Part shown: in pieces, positions 26,927-40,484 of the stretch
Numbering within the stretch: the first letter of the stretch is position 1
Layout of the letters: every line of letters starts with the position of its first letter
Source: Schizochytrium sp. TIO01
Lineage: Eukaryota > Sar > Bigyra > Thraustochytrida > Thraustochytriidae
Reading direction: 5' to 3'
Length of the DNA stretch: 64,000 nt
Assembly (NCBI GenBank): GCA_004764695.1
Contig: SMSO01000037.1
Coordinates: 108,247-172,246 of the forward strand
Notes under the pieces: model-generated
The model's input: the letters and a program-made list of their open reading frames with translations, nothing else
The model's database searches: none
What the model was told of the DNA's origin: nothing
Program-made: the position numbers and the translations under genes

Positions 26927-29900
26927 GTTGAACGGTAGGTGAAGTCTGATGAGCCCAGAGACAAATAAGACAACCACCCGGCCAAAGAGTTCTGCAGTAA
27001 AGCTCGACCCTAGCGAAAGAATCCGCCCCCCTCTAACACAATACTGCTGCCCCGCAACACCCCTGTTGTGGACGAGGGATTCCAGCTTCACTTGGCTCAC
27101 CCCTTATTATCAAACAGACTTTAATGTTGTGCACGTGTGCGAAAATACGTACACAAAGGCGCGTGTCAATGGATTATTATTGTATTAGGTCTTAGAAAGA
27201 CTGTTATTAGATTCCCTTAACTAGGTATGTCGTTTGTTTGATTCCATTATCACGTTTTCGAGCAATTTGGAGAGCACTAAAAGGCCTCAAGAGCGGAGGG
27301 TACAGCAAAAATGAAGCTCGGGTAACTTAACTGAGACACACAAGTTTAAACTCGTCTGGATGGCAAAAAGACGCTACTCTGTTGCAGAAGAATCGGCTAG
27401 ACCACTAGAATTTGACTTTAGTTCACTATGTTTTCATTGCCTTTTAACGTGTAAACTACACTTCTTGAATGCGAGTTTTCTATCTCTCTTCAGCTCAGGA
27501 TACCTGAGGTATTATTATAATCGTAAGTTGACATCCTTTCTTAGATTCAGAGAATCCATCTAACCTTTAAGATGCATGTACAAATAGATCCAATCTCAAG
27601 TCACCAGCTGGAACGATTCCAAATACTTGCCTGTTGGACTTATTAGAATATGGTCAATCTTTAATCTGATATATTCACCAGATGATCAAAGTAAAACAAG
27701 ACGGTATTTGAAATAACAATCGAGATTCTTCCCATAGATTTTATACATAATCATCCATAACCTCAAATGCTATCAATCTCCACTCGCACCACCAATGGCT
27801 ATAATATATTTACTTGGATTAAAACACAAGCTAGAACGTTTCACTGATTAGTCGCAGATGCTATATTTCAATTGATCGCTCAATTATTTATCGGCCCTTT
27901 ACTTTGATAGTTGGCCCATCTAGTGTCGGCAAAATGAACTTCAGTCTAACCAATTTAATACATCACATTAAAGTGGTTAAGTTAATATGTTTTGAATACA
28001 TTCAAACCAAGGAATATTTGATGTTGAGTACTGGTTACACTTTAAAGTGACTGCTGAGATCTCCAATCGAAGGAACTAGTGGACAAGACATTGCTAGAGT
28101 TCTTGGTGTCCCTTTGTAAAACCCATCAGAAATAAGGTTTACATTAGAACAAGAATAGGCAGCCAGACTTAGGTGGCTGCTGAAGCCAAGAACTAGAAGT
28201 GTGAATACACATCATCGACACCCAATCTTGGTTTAGCTTGGATCGATGGTTGGAGAAGGTTGGATAACCTAACCTCATCGATTATCTCTAACCACATTCA
28301 AGAATGTCTTAATCTCCCTAATTACTACATGAATCCATCTGTCCTGGATTTCATTCCTCAGGACAGCAGTTCGCTAACTCTTAAATCAACCTTCTTATAG
28401 CCTACATAAAGCTTCCTACCTTCATCTTTATAGTCAACCTCACGCTAATCAGTATCACCTTTCAGCAGTGACACACTTTAAAGACATATGTTGATTTCGT
28501 TAGATCCAGGCCTTAATTGAGAAATTAGGGTTCTATAAAACCCCCAAAATGACTTCAGACATTACCTCGAAGGACCGCAATTCTGAACGGTAAATCTCGT
28601 CAGGTAGAGGCTAGCTATGGAGATGAATACAAGAGGCTTGAAAAGGACCGATGAAGACCTATTCAGCTTTTGCTTAGAGAGTTAGCTATTTGCTGTCTCT
28701 TTGGAATTAAATTACTGGAAAGACTGATTCATGATATACTTAGAAGGTTGGTACAAAATTGAAGAGATCAACTTGACTTGTCTTTTCCACCACCTCTTTC
28801 AATTTCACCATACTTAATTCTAGTAAATTTATACATTCACTTTCAGTTCTTTGTTACGTTGACTTCAAACCATGCATCTAGTTGTCTAGTTCGAATCCTA
28901 TATAAGTCCTAACTCTTTGAGGGCTTACACAGTAGGGTTAAAAATATTCTAGCAAAGTATTGCTAACAAGTTCTTTCGATTTTGCATCTCCGCATACAAA
29001 GCATGGACAAAGGAGTTTATTTAACCCCCTGTAATTATTACACGATGCATATAGTCATGTACGATCACAGGTTCTTGAGTCTGGTCTCATTGAAAAGTTT
29101 AAAAGAAAAGTCTACCCTATTTTCGTTCTATGAACGACCAATTACGTAAAAAGGTTTGCAATTGCATGTCTTACACAGTAGTAGCTAATACACAATGTAG
29201 AGGATGGGCTGAGTCTTGTTCTAGCATTTCGATCGCCAAAATATACACAAGCATAACCAAGGTTGGTGAAAGAGATTTCTAATTTCTAACCAGGAAATTC
29301 TTTTAATGCAGCGTAAAAGTGAAATTCGGACGGATTTAACAATAGTTACAAAGAACGTTGAATCTTGAATTCTACTATTCTCTTCTTTCTGGCTCGTGTT
29401 GGTGCGTTCCCATGTATATCACAACTGGTCATGACAGAACCTCAGGAATGTACTCTCAACAACGTCGCGAGAACCAAGACTTCCTAGCAACATTTGGCCA
29501 GATTTAACAAGAGCGAATAAATCGTTCCATATTTATTCGGTGCGCAAATGCCGTATGTGCTACGATGGCGATGAAATGTCAGAATTTCTCACGGTTTGAT
29601 GGCTGTGCAAACTGTATAGTAGACCTGAGTAGCATCAATACAGATTTCATGTTCTGCGTAAGCTACTAGTACGGTTACAGACCTAAGCGAGACACACTTG
29701 TGTTGGGTGCCAGACGACATTTTGCTAGAAGTGAGAATTGTTTTGCAGAGTATTCTTCAAGGATAAACGCTCGTGACTGTTACTTGCCGATCGAGCCGCC
29801 AGATGGTGAGGTAATAAATACTACTTCTCCCCGTTGTCAATGTTGTGCAGATTGATTGGCAGAACTACCTGACTTTGTTTTGAATGTAGGAAAGTAGCCT

Positions 29901-29999
29901 AGCTTAGAAGGTAGCATTAGAATTGCCAATTCTAAAGATTGACTAGGCTTACTGCTAGCTCTAGAGGTAGGTAGTAGGTACTCCCACGCTCAGCTGTCC
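26927..29999. other. Gene-poor region, part 1
   Basis: It starts with the DHHC promoter (CACGTG at 27132-27137). From 27.3 to 29.9 kb no reading frame is convincing. The stretch 28.05-28.65 kb has a more coding-like texture: one frame gives GTSGQDIARVLGVP (28057-28119) and another is open for 67 codons (28197-28397), with stops between. This might be a decayed element, but no family can be named. TAGGTAGTAGGTA is at 29965-29981. Confidence 0.45.
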
Positions 30000-30747
30000 G
30001 CTCGATCGTCACTCCTTTCGACACGTGCAGCATATAAGACTGCCAGAAACTAGCTCTGAATCGAAAGCAGAGCTCCAGGTAGCAGCAATCGTAGTAAAGT
30101 GAAAGCTAGAATACGGCAGAACCGCCTCAAGGAGAACGCAACGCAGACATTTGCGATCTGGGCTGTGTGAACTTGTCTTGAATACGATGCGGCAAGTGAA
30201 GATGGCCATTTTAATCCCTCGCTCACGGATCCAGGTCCGTTTTAAATGTCGCAGAATATAGAATACGCAGTTTCTTGATGAGTGTTCGTATGCCAGGATC
30301 ATTCTCAAAAAAAACTTCAAAAGTCGCCTTGGCATTGAAAGATGCTCGCTCCATTGGGCTATCCAGTATTTGAAGCACGGGTGGCTGCTTTGATTACGAG
30401 CGGACACGAGTGACTTCCTCCACCGCCAAGCCGACCCAGAAGTGTCGCTCTTTCTTTCGTTACTACATTAAATGATAACCAACTACTAAGAAAATGTTGG
30501 TTTTGGATTCTTGAGAAGCAAGAAGGAGGAGGATGCACTGTTTAGTCTGTTTTGTACTTTAAAATGGTGGTAGTAGACCCATGGGAACAGCTCTGGACTT
30601 GCATGTATTCGTAACTAAACTTTGAATGAAAATAAGGAAAGCCAAATGGTGACGATCCTGAACAGCTTGGAGTCTGCACAACGATATTGTTCTTTTACAC
30701 TTTGGATACTAAAATAGAAGTACTAGCTACATGTGATTTTAAAGCTC

Positions 30748-30769
30748 TTTTTTTTTTTTTTTTTTTTTT
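30748..30769. repeat. Poly-T tract (T22)
   Basis: Homopolymer of 22 T; no tRNA-like box sequences were found just upstream. Confidence 0.8.
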
Positions 30770-31095
30770 CGAAGATATAATTTTGAATTATAAAGAAAGG
30801 ATTTGGGAAAAGTGCAATGTTGTGATTTTCTGTTAGCACGTGCACGGCTCGGACTGGGAGACTTGGTAACCAACTAGGGTGATAGGTGGTAGGTATGTAG
30901 CGTTCTCAAAAAAGTGAAGACTTCGGAGTTAGAGGTTGTAAAGAACTTAGGTATTGAGATACCTGCCACACTCGCGGTGTCTGCACAAGCAACAATGCAG
31001 CTTTTGAGCATAGGTTTTTGAATGTTCATGTTTTCCACTTTTTAGAGTAGCAATAGAGGTCATTGTGGTCAAGAATGTATGTAGTATTCTGGAAA

Positions 31096-31118
31096 GATAG
31101 ATAGAGATAGATAGATAG
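31096..31118. repeat. GATA microsatellite
   Basis: Imperfect GATA units with one GAGATA interruption. Confidence 0.8.
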
Positions 31119-31317
31119 AAGCAAAGGTAACACAATCAATCACTCATTTACGGATTTTTGTCATTTCGGATTTTCAAGGTTCGGCCAGATGCTCGTAGAA
31201 AGCTCGCGAGTAGCTGGATGATTGACGAAAGTGACATTGTCACTTCACAGCGACCAGAGACATTATCGAAGAATGAGTTTGAAGCCATGCCTAAGGCAAA
31301 GACAAACTGGTAGGCAC

Positions 31318-31340
31318 GCGAGCGAGCGAGCGAGCGAGCG
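31318..31340. repeat. GCGA microsatellite
   Basis: Nearly six GCGA units in an otherwise AT-rich area. Confidence 0.85.
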
Positions 31341-31421
31341 GGGGATGGTGGTCTTGCTGCCATTTGCTGGTTCCTTCTTCCATCTTCTAGTTTCCTCTAA
31401 GTTGTTGCTACAAAGGTAAGT

Positions 31422-31440
31422 TAGGTAGGTAGGTAGGTAG
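31422..31440. repeat. TAGG microsatellite
   Basis: Tandem TAGG units running directly into TAGTACTAATACTAGTAC, an expanded form of the TAGGTAGTA motif. Confidence 0.8.
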
Positions 31441-33121
31441 TACTAATACTAGTACTATTTTCATGTTCTCTAAAACAACAATGATATAGTTTTCACTAGG
31501 AGTACATACATGTTGTTTTGATAAAATTAGCTGGTTCTTCCACGATTTGAAAGCAAACCTTCTTCTTAGGCATGGAATAAAGGAATCAGTTTCGTCTCGT
31601 ACGCGTGAATCATGCCAACCTATTCATTACTTTTATCTTTTATAGCCTGAGTACATTATTAAAAAAAAGATCAAAATTAAAAATGTGTAGCTGCAATTAT
31701 GGTTCCTAGGACTATTCTGCTTGGCTGGCTGTCTCTCTGGCTAGGTGGCTGGCTGCAATGAAACACGCCATGTTAATCTATGGGGAATTTAAGGTTACTG
31801 CATCTGCGGTGACAAAGTACGCTTCCAACGAAGTCAAATGGAACAGTACGAGTAGATTTTAATTAGGGACAATTTTAAATCGTCCCGACGTTGGAGATGT
31901 TGGGGAAGGCACCCAAACGCAATTTTGCCATCTAGGGTGAGCGAACTATCACGGAAGATTTAGACATCTGAAAGTCAACTCGCTACTAGCGCTATGCAAA
32001 GTCTTCCTTCATAGTGAAATTCTGCAGCTTCCAGGATTAGTACTTTAAGCTTTTGCCCGCATAGAATCAAATGTCTTTACTATCAATTTAGCACAAAATG
32101 GAAGGAGATTCCTCAAGGCTCGTGCTTTATACACCTATGCAGTGGTTGCCGAAAGTTATTGTTTCTTGGTAGCTCGTCTTGCGAAGAGCTACAAAGCCAG
32201 TCTCTCGATCGCAATTTGTAGACACTTCAACATTGCAAATGTCTCCGAAGTAGCGACTACATTATGTACCTTTTTCATTGCTTATCGCTTGCTACATCTG
32301 GAATAAGTGGGGGGTATGAAATCCTTTATTTCTGAACATCCTTTTGCTATATAGACCATGGTTTCTCTAAACTACTGCATAGATTATTTGAACGATTGTG
32401 TAAAAAAGAGTAAATTTGGCTTTTATGAGCTTCTACGTTGCTTAGTCTGGACTTCTTGTATCCAACTGACACCCTCTTAGGATAGCTTACAACCACTCTC
32501 TTCAGGTTCTAGGCCTTTCTTCGTTCCATCTAGACGACCTCTCTACGTAAAGCGAAAACATAACTCTGCAATAACTACTGCACTGTATTGCAAAACACAG
32601 TGACTATGTTGATCAGTTATTTTCGGCAGGCCAGAGGATCACAATTATTTAGAATTTAAATGCACTTATCATTTCATATACCTAGAACGAATTCTTGAAC
32701 ACCCAATGGGAGATTCGTATTTGAAAGGGCATAGAGTGATTATAGTTCAATACTCGACTTGACACGTGCTTCGAGGACTTCTCGATCACCTGGAGTCTAT
32801 TCCTGTACTTGTCGCGAGTAGAAGTAGTTAAGTGATGATATCCTTACAAAAAAATCGACAAATTAGGGAAAGAAGATCTACATTATTTTCAAAGGAGAGA
32901 CAAAAGCGTGCACAAACATGCGTAGGCAGTTGGTAAAACACTGACTTCAGCATCATCTTGTCAAAGCAGTCATTGTGAGGTTACTTTCTATCTATTCCTA
33001 TTCATTTTGTAAAATAATAAGTCTACTTCTATCATGAATTGTAGGTATTAATAGGTAGTATTGCTTTACAAAAAGAGTTCATCCTTTTTACATATATTTA
33101 TTTTTATATATTATTAAAGTA

Positions 33122-33155
33122 TTGTTTGTTTATTTGTTTATTTGTTCATTTATTT
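33122..33155. repeat. TTTG/TTTA simple repeat
   Basis: Alternating TTTG and TTTA units in a very AT-rich 80-bp block. Confidence 0.7.
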
Positions 33156-33299
33156 TATAAAGTTTATTTAGTTAGAAAAGTTTTGGGTAATATTACGACT
33201 AAACGGAAAAGTGCGTGCCTCCGAGTCCTTTCAGTTTAAGACTTGGTATTTATGGTACTTCTACTGATAGGTCTAGTTAAGACAATAGTCCCGGGCTTG

Positions 33300-36200
33300 A
33301 AAAAATCATTATTGTGATGGGGCATGCACAACTTATCGAAGAAAGCCTCCTTACTGCGTCAAATACTCACGAGTCACGATGACCTTTGCTGCTACTTTCT
33401 ACAATTACTTTTGCTTCACTCTACCGGGCCTGAATCAGCCCATGTCCCCTTCCCCCCCTCGCGGCATCGCATCTGAGGCCTTCGGAAGCGAGATGGACTC
33501 GAAGGCTCCTAGTACTATAAGAATCTGGACGCCGGGCAATACATTAGGGAATATCATGGAAAACGAAATTCATGTTTACTGACAACTTGAAACTTACTTT
33601 ATTCACACCGACACGGGCCTTGCAGACAGCTCTCCCGTGGTCGAGTGTTTTGGAGTGTTCAAGTGGGGACGCATGACGGATCAGCTCTCACTAGCTTCGG
33701 TTTTATTCAATCAATAGAATCTTGGATTAGTTGTTGACAGTAGACGATAGAAGCCCTCGAACATGAATTAGACTCATGAATCAAGAATCTATGCTGTTCC
33801 ACGGCTTCATTCTGGATCTCTGCTGCAGTGAGTTTAAAGACAAGCTCAACCCTTCTCTATTGTGTTCGATACTATACGCCAACATCGTGGACTTCAGGTT
33901 TTCTTGAAGTTTATGCGTGTTGATCATCAAAGTTGGTCACTACTACTATTTCTTAGTGTCTTTCATTGAAGTTGCGCCCACCCATTTCGTGAGTCGGTGC
34001 ATCGCATTAATCGCATGTCTGTGCCGAAGGCTCGGAGTGGCGAAACTCCGCTGTGCCCATTGTGGAAACATCTCCTTCTTTCTCGCTGCACAGGCTGCTT
34101 GAGGCGAATTGCACCCGGAGAACCTTTTAAAAATCAAAGGACAAACATTGTATAACGGAATTTGAAGGGCACGTGCAAATGGAATTTGTATATTCCTTGA
34201 ATTGTGCAAACTCATTTTATCTCCCAAAGCAAGCATAGATGGTACTGGCCTGGAGCGAGCCTTACTCGTTGCATTTTGGCAGGAAACATTCCACAGCAAG
34301 TACTCTCAGGACAGCACATTAATATGCGGGCACCGAGTTTTCGCCGTCGCGGTCGCCGTACCAATGGAGCTCAAAGCGAAGAAACATAACGCGAGTGAAC
34401 GCTTTCATGATGGTCAACTCTAGACGGGCCAGAGGTTCTAGCCATTATCGTATTGTCGTGGAGCCTGCCCCAGCTCGCCTGGTCAGTAGTACGGTGCTGT
34501 AAAAGGCACTGCTTCCGCAATATTCTTGTTCAATTTATTTAGAGTTATGCGCAGTTTATTTGATCAATAGGCATTCAAAAAAAATAAAAATTACTTGAAG
34601 ATTGTCTCTGAAAGAAAGATTGAGTTTGATAGTGACAATTATTACAACTGGCTTATCAAGACTAAGTACTATTTCATGTTTGTGAATATTTAAAAAACAA
34701 AATAAAAATATAGTCTATCAGTAATAATAGTAAAAATACACAGCGCTAAAAATGCGCAATACCAAGGCGATACCTACCATCTTGTTAAATAAAACTACGA
34801 GAGAGCTGTCAAAGGTCCTTTTGTTTTCAAGTAACTAAGAACTATTCCTGGGATAAAATTCAAAATAAAAAAAGGAGACCCTGGAAAATAGCGAGAAGTT
34901 GAATAGGGCAGATAGCCACTTTAAGTTTCGTTTGAGTGATGAGAACGAAAAGTCTGGTACTAGGCACCACTACATATTTACAGCGAAGAATTTAGGAAGT
35001 GGTTGAGCGAATGATTCGCAGGTAGGGATGCCACGTGTTGCGGTGGGGCACGTTCGCCGCTACTTGCAAACGCAAGCAGCAAGTAATTTTTTGCTAATTT
35101 GCTGGCACGAGTCTGCCACGCGGCTCCAGCAGCTCCAACATTTCAATGTGAAGAAGCCTTTGCAGTTAGACCCAGCTGCCTCGCACTTTTCAAGTAGGAA
35201 AATTCACCCAAAGAGTAGAAATTGTCCTCACCACTGGTTGCTATAGGCCCCATGATTTTGCCAACATTAGCCTTGCATTGACGTGTTCGGCTGTATTCGA
35301 TCAAACTTCGGGTACCGCGGCCTACGGCAAGCCGAAACCTCACGACTTTCGTCCTGCTGCGAGCTGGGATAGCACCAAGGTGATTTAAACAACCGCTTTT
35401 TCATTCGAGCTATTCTGTCAAAAAGTGTTTGTTTTGTTTTTGTTCTCAAATAGAAAATTAAATTAAATTAATGTAAATAAAAATAATCACATCTAACATT
35501 TGAGAAATACACAATAAATATTTAGCTTTTGCTCAGCAGATCTACACAACCTAATATTATAATGCGCATCGAAACGGCGAGGATAGTCAAGGCATGATAG
35601 AGGGAGGAATAAGAAAGAGAGTCGCCGGACTTCTCGCTCCCTTATAGTGCCCCTGTATTATGTAGGCCTATAGTTTTAAAAGTTAATTAATAAACTAAAG
35701 AAACAAATCAAACAGACGGCTGTGGCCTACAGCCCTTCCATTAACCTTTATCTATCTAGTCTATAATAATTCACGGCTGCTCCGATACAGTCATCCAACA
35801 TGCCTGCAGCCTCTCCGGCCGCTATGTGCTAGTCAGTGCATCTCATCTAGCGATCTCCAAGGCTAACTCAAATATTTTGGTACTCAAAGTCAGTTGCGCA
35901 GCACGTGCATCCAGATTGCTATAAAAACTGTCCTCATCTCGTGACGAACTAGAGAGAAACCCGAAGGTGGGTAAGGTTATTTCTTAAATATAGCGCATCG
36001 AGGAATGTTGAATTCGTCATTTTCTTTGCGATAGTGCTACTTGGCAAGATGTTACAGTGTCAGGGAGCGGAGGCAACGAGAGACCGTCCGAGATGGTTGA
36101 AGCTGGAGGCCCACTTTTAAAAATTTAAATTTAAATTTAAAATCCGAAGCTTGATCCTGTTTCAATCTGAGATCAATCTTTATGCAAAGAGGTAGCTGCA

Positions 36201-38399
36201 CGTTCAACATTTCGGTTAGAACCTTAAAAGTTCTAGCCATCGTTTCAAGTTTCACAGAAAGTTTTACCTTTTCGAATTACCATAATCGTTTTCGAATTTC
36301 TTTACTGAAGTGAGGCAGAGATTCTCATCGAGTGATTTCGCTACTTACCATAGTTGCACTAGTATGACTTCTAGCAGCTACCTAAAGAATTAGAACACGG
36401 GCAACGACGAACAACTTGAAACCAACAAACCTTAGCATTCACAACTGCGTTATATTACTACTAATACATACCTCCTACTTTGCTACAATTTCCAACTCTC
36501 TTTTTACCAAGAGAGCGGCGGCAATCGATGGATTTCGCTGAAGCAGCAAGATCGTGGGAGGCCAAAAGCATGTATATCGAAGAAAAACCTTGATGACGGG
36601 CAGACAATCACTAACCTTAGTTATTGCTCAAACGTTTATCGCAAACTATTTCTATCACGACATGAACCAGGCCGACGAAGTCTTTCCTTTGAAGCCTTCC
36701 TTTCCTCCTCCAAATTCTACTTACCCTTACCCACTTTTTTTTTTTGTTTCACTTGGAGTTGATTATGCATTAGTAAATGCTAGTATAACAATTGTTATCT
36801 CTCATTTTTTCGCTCTCCTCCCACTGGCAGTGCAAGTGCAACTTTAATTTATAAATAAATAATAAAAATATATGATCAACAGTCTAAGGATAGATATATG
36901 GTATGACTAGGGTTGGTTTGTGCACGTGCCGACAGGATCTTGAACGCAAGAAGACGATGCTGTTCCAAATCATAGTCTTTAGTTTTGGGGGGTTTCCGTG
37001 AAAGAGGTGAAAACTTGTAGATGGCATTGCTTGTTTGAGTTGGTGAATCTTATTCGAGCATGCTGCATGGTGCGTCGAACTACTTTAGACTAGAGTTTTC
37101 GATTCATCTTGCTCGAGCTGTCACACCAGTTTTATTTCTTTACATTCGTTCTATAAAGTATGCAATCAAATTTGTTGGAACTTTTGTTAACTTCACTAGA
37201 TCATTTTCTTTATTACTTCCCTAGCTTTTAAGCTCCCTCCGTGTCCGAAGTGCCTTTTGCTCCTGATTCAAATCGAACAGCGAAGAAGACTTGTCAGCTG
37301 GCTTCTTATACATACCTAGTATCTAGTGCGATGGAAAGTTTGTTTCGCATAGAAACAGCTCCAAGCCATGCAAGATACAGTGAGCCACGCTTGTGCATGC
37401 GTTTCTATTTCTGACGATGTTCTTTTATTCTACCTATAATGCCTAGAATATTATGAACCCATGGATTTTTAGAGCATAAAAAGCTATTTATCTTTTTAAT
37501 TTCTATAGAAGAAAAACTAGAGGAGTGTCCGATGATGTTGAATTTTCATTAAAATTTAACTTGAAAACCCATAAATAAATGACTAAATGAATAGACTTAG
37601 TAAACTCCTAAATCTTACTACTGAGGTAGGTAATAGCAGCATCATCATTCAGAGGTCTTGAAATCTTTTACTTTCCTCTAGCTAGTGACGTGAATGAGTG
37701 GTTTATAGGAAGAGAAAGCGTTTTGTAAATCTTCATGTCAGCGACGTTTGGTATCGCCATCATTAGATAAAAATAGAAAGCTTCTGCGAATCAATCTTTA
37801 TCAGCATGCGTTCTGCTGTAGCTAGATGGTTTTGATAAGGAGTTGGAGAGGGCAGTGACAACAAACACCTCACAAGCATTTATTTTTCTCTCCCTAGCTC
37901 TTGATTTGTTTTACTACCATTGAATTCGCTTAGCTCACCAAGGACGCATACTCGTGAGTCTGGTAAACCCTGAAGAAAGAAAGATCATCGAGAGAGGGAA
38001 TTCCAGTAATCGTCTATTGCTGAGAGGACATCCATCAAAATGCCAGTAGAGCTGTCAAACCTGGTAGGAACCTAGGCCTGCAGCTGCTAAGTCCGCAATT
38101 TTCAGAGGAGTCGCCTCAACCTTTTACCCACTTTTGACTAACTTGAACTGTTTAATTGATCCTAGCCTGAATACAAGAAAAACTAAACAAAGAAAAGAAA
38201 AGAGTTAGATCATACTAATCTTTTGGAATTTCGTAGTCTTTCTTTCTCCCTTGCAGTTCATCATGAGAATCTTTCTCTGTGGTGCATATAGTATCACAAT
38301 TCATGAAAGGAGATTGATATACATAGGGCTGATTTCGATGTTGATAAAGGCTATAATGACTTAATCTCTCTTTTTGTGGCACTTAAAAAATATAAAACA
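33300..38399. other. Gene-poor region, part 3
   Basis: GCACGTGC palindromes are at 34170, 35902 and 36923 (positions of the CACGTG core), and a CCACGTGT is at 35032. These lie in GC-richer patches (about 34.0-34.5, 35.0-35.4 kb) between AT-rich stretches. Open frames of 60-117 codons occur in the patches but overlap on both strands and resemble nothing known. No RNA gene was recognised. Confidence 0.45.
36115..36142. repeat. AAATTT palindromic repeat
   Basis: Repeated self-complementary AAATTT units. Confidence 0.7.
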
Positions 38400-38422
38400 A
38401 AAAGGTTTTCAAGTTAAAAAAC

Positions 38423-38446
38423 GTTTTTGTTTTTGTTTTTGTTTTG
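38423..38446. repeat. TTTTTG simple repeat
   Basis: Three GTTTTT units followed by GTTTTG. Confidence 0.75.
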
Positions 38447-40472
38447 TAATAAATAATGAAAGAAAAGAAAAGGTCCTAACGAAAGCTAGACCCAATAGAA
38501 ATCTCACTGTCGTCAACTGGGAAGAAGTGACGAATGTGGTCGAGCTGTAAATATTGATAGTATGTGCTGTAGATCTCTGCATACAAGCGCGTCGTGCGTA
38601 GGAGTAAGTTCCCTCGCTCACAAGGGAAGCTGCTGTAGCCGGGCCTTGTCTGCATTTTGGGTGCCTTTCAGGGTCCGGTTGATGAGTGACCAAGAACGCC
38701 TTCTCACCTCGTTCGCAGTTTAGCGAAGCCCCTCTCGTGCACGTGCTGCCAGACCACTGCTGCGGCTGTCTCGAAAGGAAAGTTACTCGAAAACGCCCCG
38801 CTCGACCACCGAGGAGGACTGAGAAACATCATATCCTATTTCACGTTGTCTCGTATACTCCCATTTAGAGAGCAAGGTTCAGGTTCAAGTTGGTTGATTG
38901 ATTGATTCTTCAACTGGAATCAATCGATCAATCGTTTGATTTCAAATGAATCGATCCATCTAGCTAACAGTAACTAGGCTAATAGGTATGAAACTTTCCG
39001 TGAAGCAATGCCATCCTTTTCGAAACATATAATGGTTTGCGCTACATGGCAGCTAGTTGTAAATGTTCTACTACTATTAACACCAGTAGCACGGACTTGG
39101 AATCGCAAGTGCCGCATAAACGGTGACGGATCCCAGTAAGCAACCCAAATTTTGCCACCCCAAATAGGATAAGTTACTGTCTAATCTTATGAACTCTGTA
39201 TCGAATCGCGTCTATCCCTATCTGCAAGCGGTTCGGAAACAAAAGTCCATCAAGAGGAAGTCTGGCTCCATGCGAACTGTGCGTGGCAATCTTTCGAAGA
39301 TTTACTACTATTATTTCTCATAATAACAATAATAATAATAAATACATAAACAACACCAGCTCATATGTTGTTGATCCGCTGCAGAACGGTCCAGCCAAGA
39401 TCTAGGCCAAAACTTTGGTGCACCAATCGAACAATACGTATTAACCTTCCCGTCTGAGCTCATTTTTACACCATTGGTACAGACCTTACCTTTCGTGACT
39501 TTGACAATTTAAAATGCCAGCCTTTAGTTATAGTAGTAGTTTAAGTCGTAGATGTTAATCATATTTTTGTGAATAGAAATTCTATATAACCTAAGTGAAG
39601 ATGTATTATTTCAGTTCTTTTTTAGAAACAAAAGTTCGCAGCACGAGACCTTCATATTGCGATATTGACGATCTTTCTTTACGCCACCTTTGTGTTTAAA
39701 AGCGGCCAACATGAGAATGAAGCTCGAAGTTGATAATGGAGATCTTAAATAACTTATCCCATCTCACCCAGCAAGGACCTCCTCGGCTGCTGGCGTCCTC
39801 GGCTGTACCCTTTTACTGCCTGGCTAGCAAGATAAAAGATAGATAGACATGAAAACATTCAGGCATGAAGGCAGACTGGCTAAGTTGCATTAAAATCATT
39901 TCGGCTAGGCTATCTAATTCACTACAAGTGGCTAATAAGTAGAGAGAGAGACTGGGAGTACTTTCAAGGGTCGAAGGTCAGCACGTGCAGAATTAATGAA
40001 AAATAAAATAAAAAACACTTAGAGCCCTGCGTACATGGATCGTGCCCCCGAACAAGCGAACTTGCCAGAGCCCTGTCAAACTTGTCAAGGCTAAATTCAA
40101 CTATAGAAACTCTGGTGCTCCCCTTCTTCGTTTACAAGAACAACTTGATCGTCAATCCCAGCAATGCAGAAGAACTAAACAAGCGAACACTTTCACAATT
40201 CGAAGCATCACTCTTTTCACTTTCTTGGTGAGCGATTGAAACCTTCAACTTCAGAAAAATTATGGCAGTGGAGTGAGGCTTTTGGCGAATAGCAATTGTA
40301 TAGTATCGATAAACTACAGCCACAGGCGAATCTCAGGAACTAGCTGAAGAAGATGCTTTTAGAACGAGCGAGCCAGTCACTTTGAGCATTAATCGCTGCA
40401 TCAAATTAGTGGCAGCAGAGGACAAGCTGACTGCATGCAGCCTCTCTATTTTCCATTATTTTTCTTTTCCTT

Positions 40473-40484
40473 CCTACTAGTAGG
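40473..40484. promoter_or_regulatory. Perfect palindrome CCTACTAGTAGG
   Basis: A twelve-base perfect palindrome containing both arms of the TAGTAGG motif; the site is in the gene-poor region, so its target is unknown. Confidence 0.35.

Larger units (their letters stand above)
30000..33299. other. Gene-poor region, part 2: microsatellites and CACGTG sites
   Basis: CACGTG occurs at 30022, 30837 (full GCACGTGC) and 32763. A GC-richer patch at 30.0-30.45 kb carries a 132-codon minus-strand frame without protein-like features. A T22 run, GATA, GCGA and TAGG repeats cluster at 30.7-31.45 kb. AT-rich TTTG/TTTA repeats close the segment near 33.1 kb. Confidence 0.5.

Noticed and set aside
28885-28915. 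B-box-like AGTTCGAATCC as a possible tRNA
   Set aside because: No T-stem pairing and no D or anticodon arm upstream.
30009-30407. 132-codon minus-strand frame in the gene-poor block
   Set aside because: No motif or protein-like pattern; it sits in a GC-richer patch where long frames arise by chance.
33379-33582. 67-codon frame with Pro/Ser-rich segment
   Set aside because: Could be a small protein, but nothing beyond an open frame supports it.
38889-38940. TTGATTGATTGATT ... AATCAATCGATCAATC as an inverted terminal repeat
   Set aside because: The arms are imperfect simple repeats only a few bases apart; no element between or beside them.
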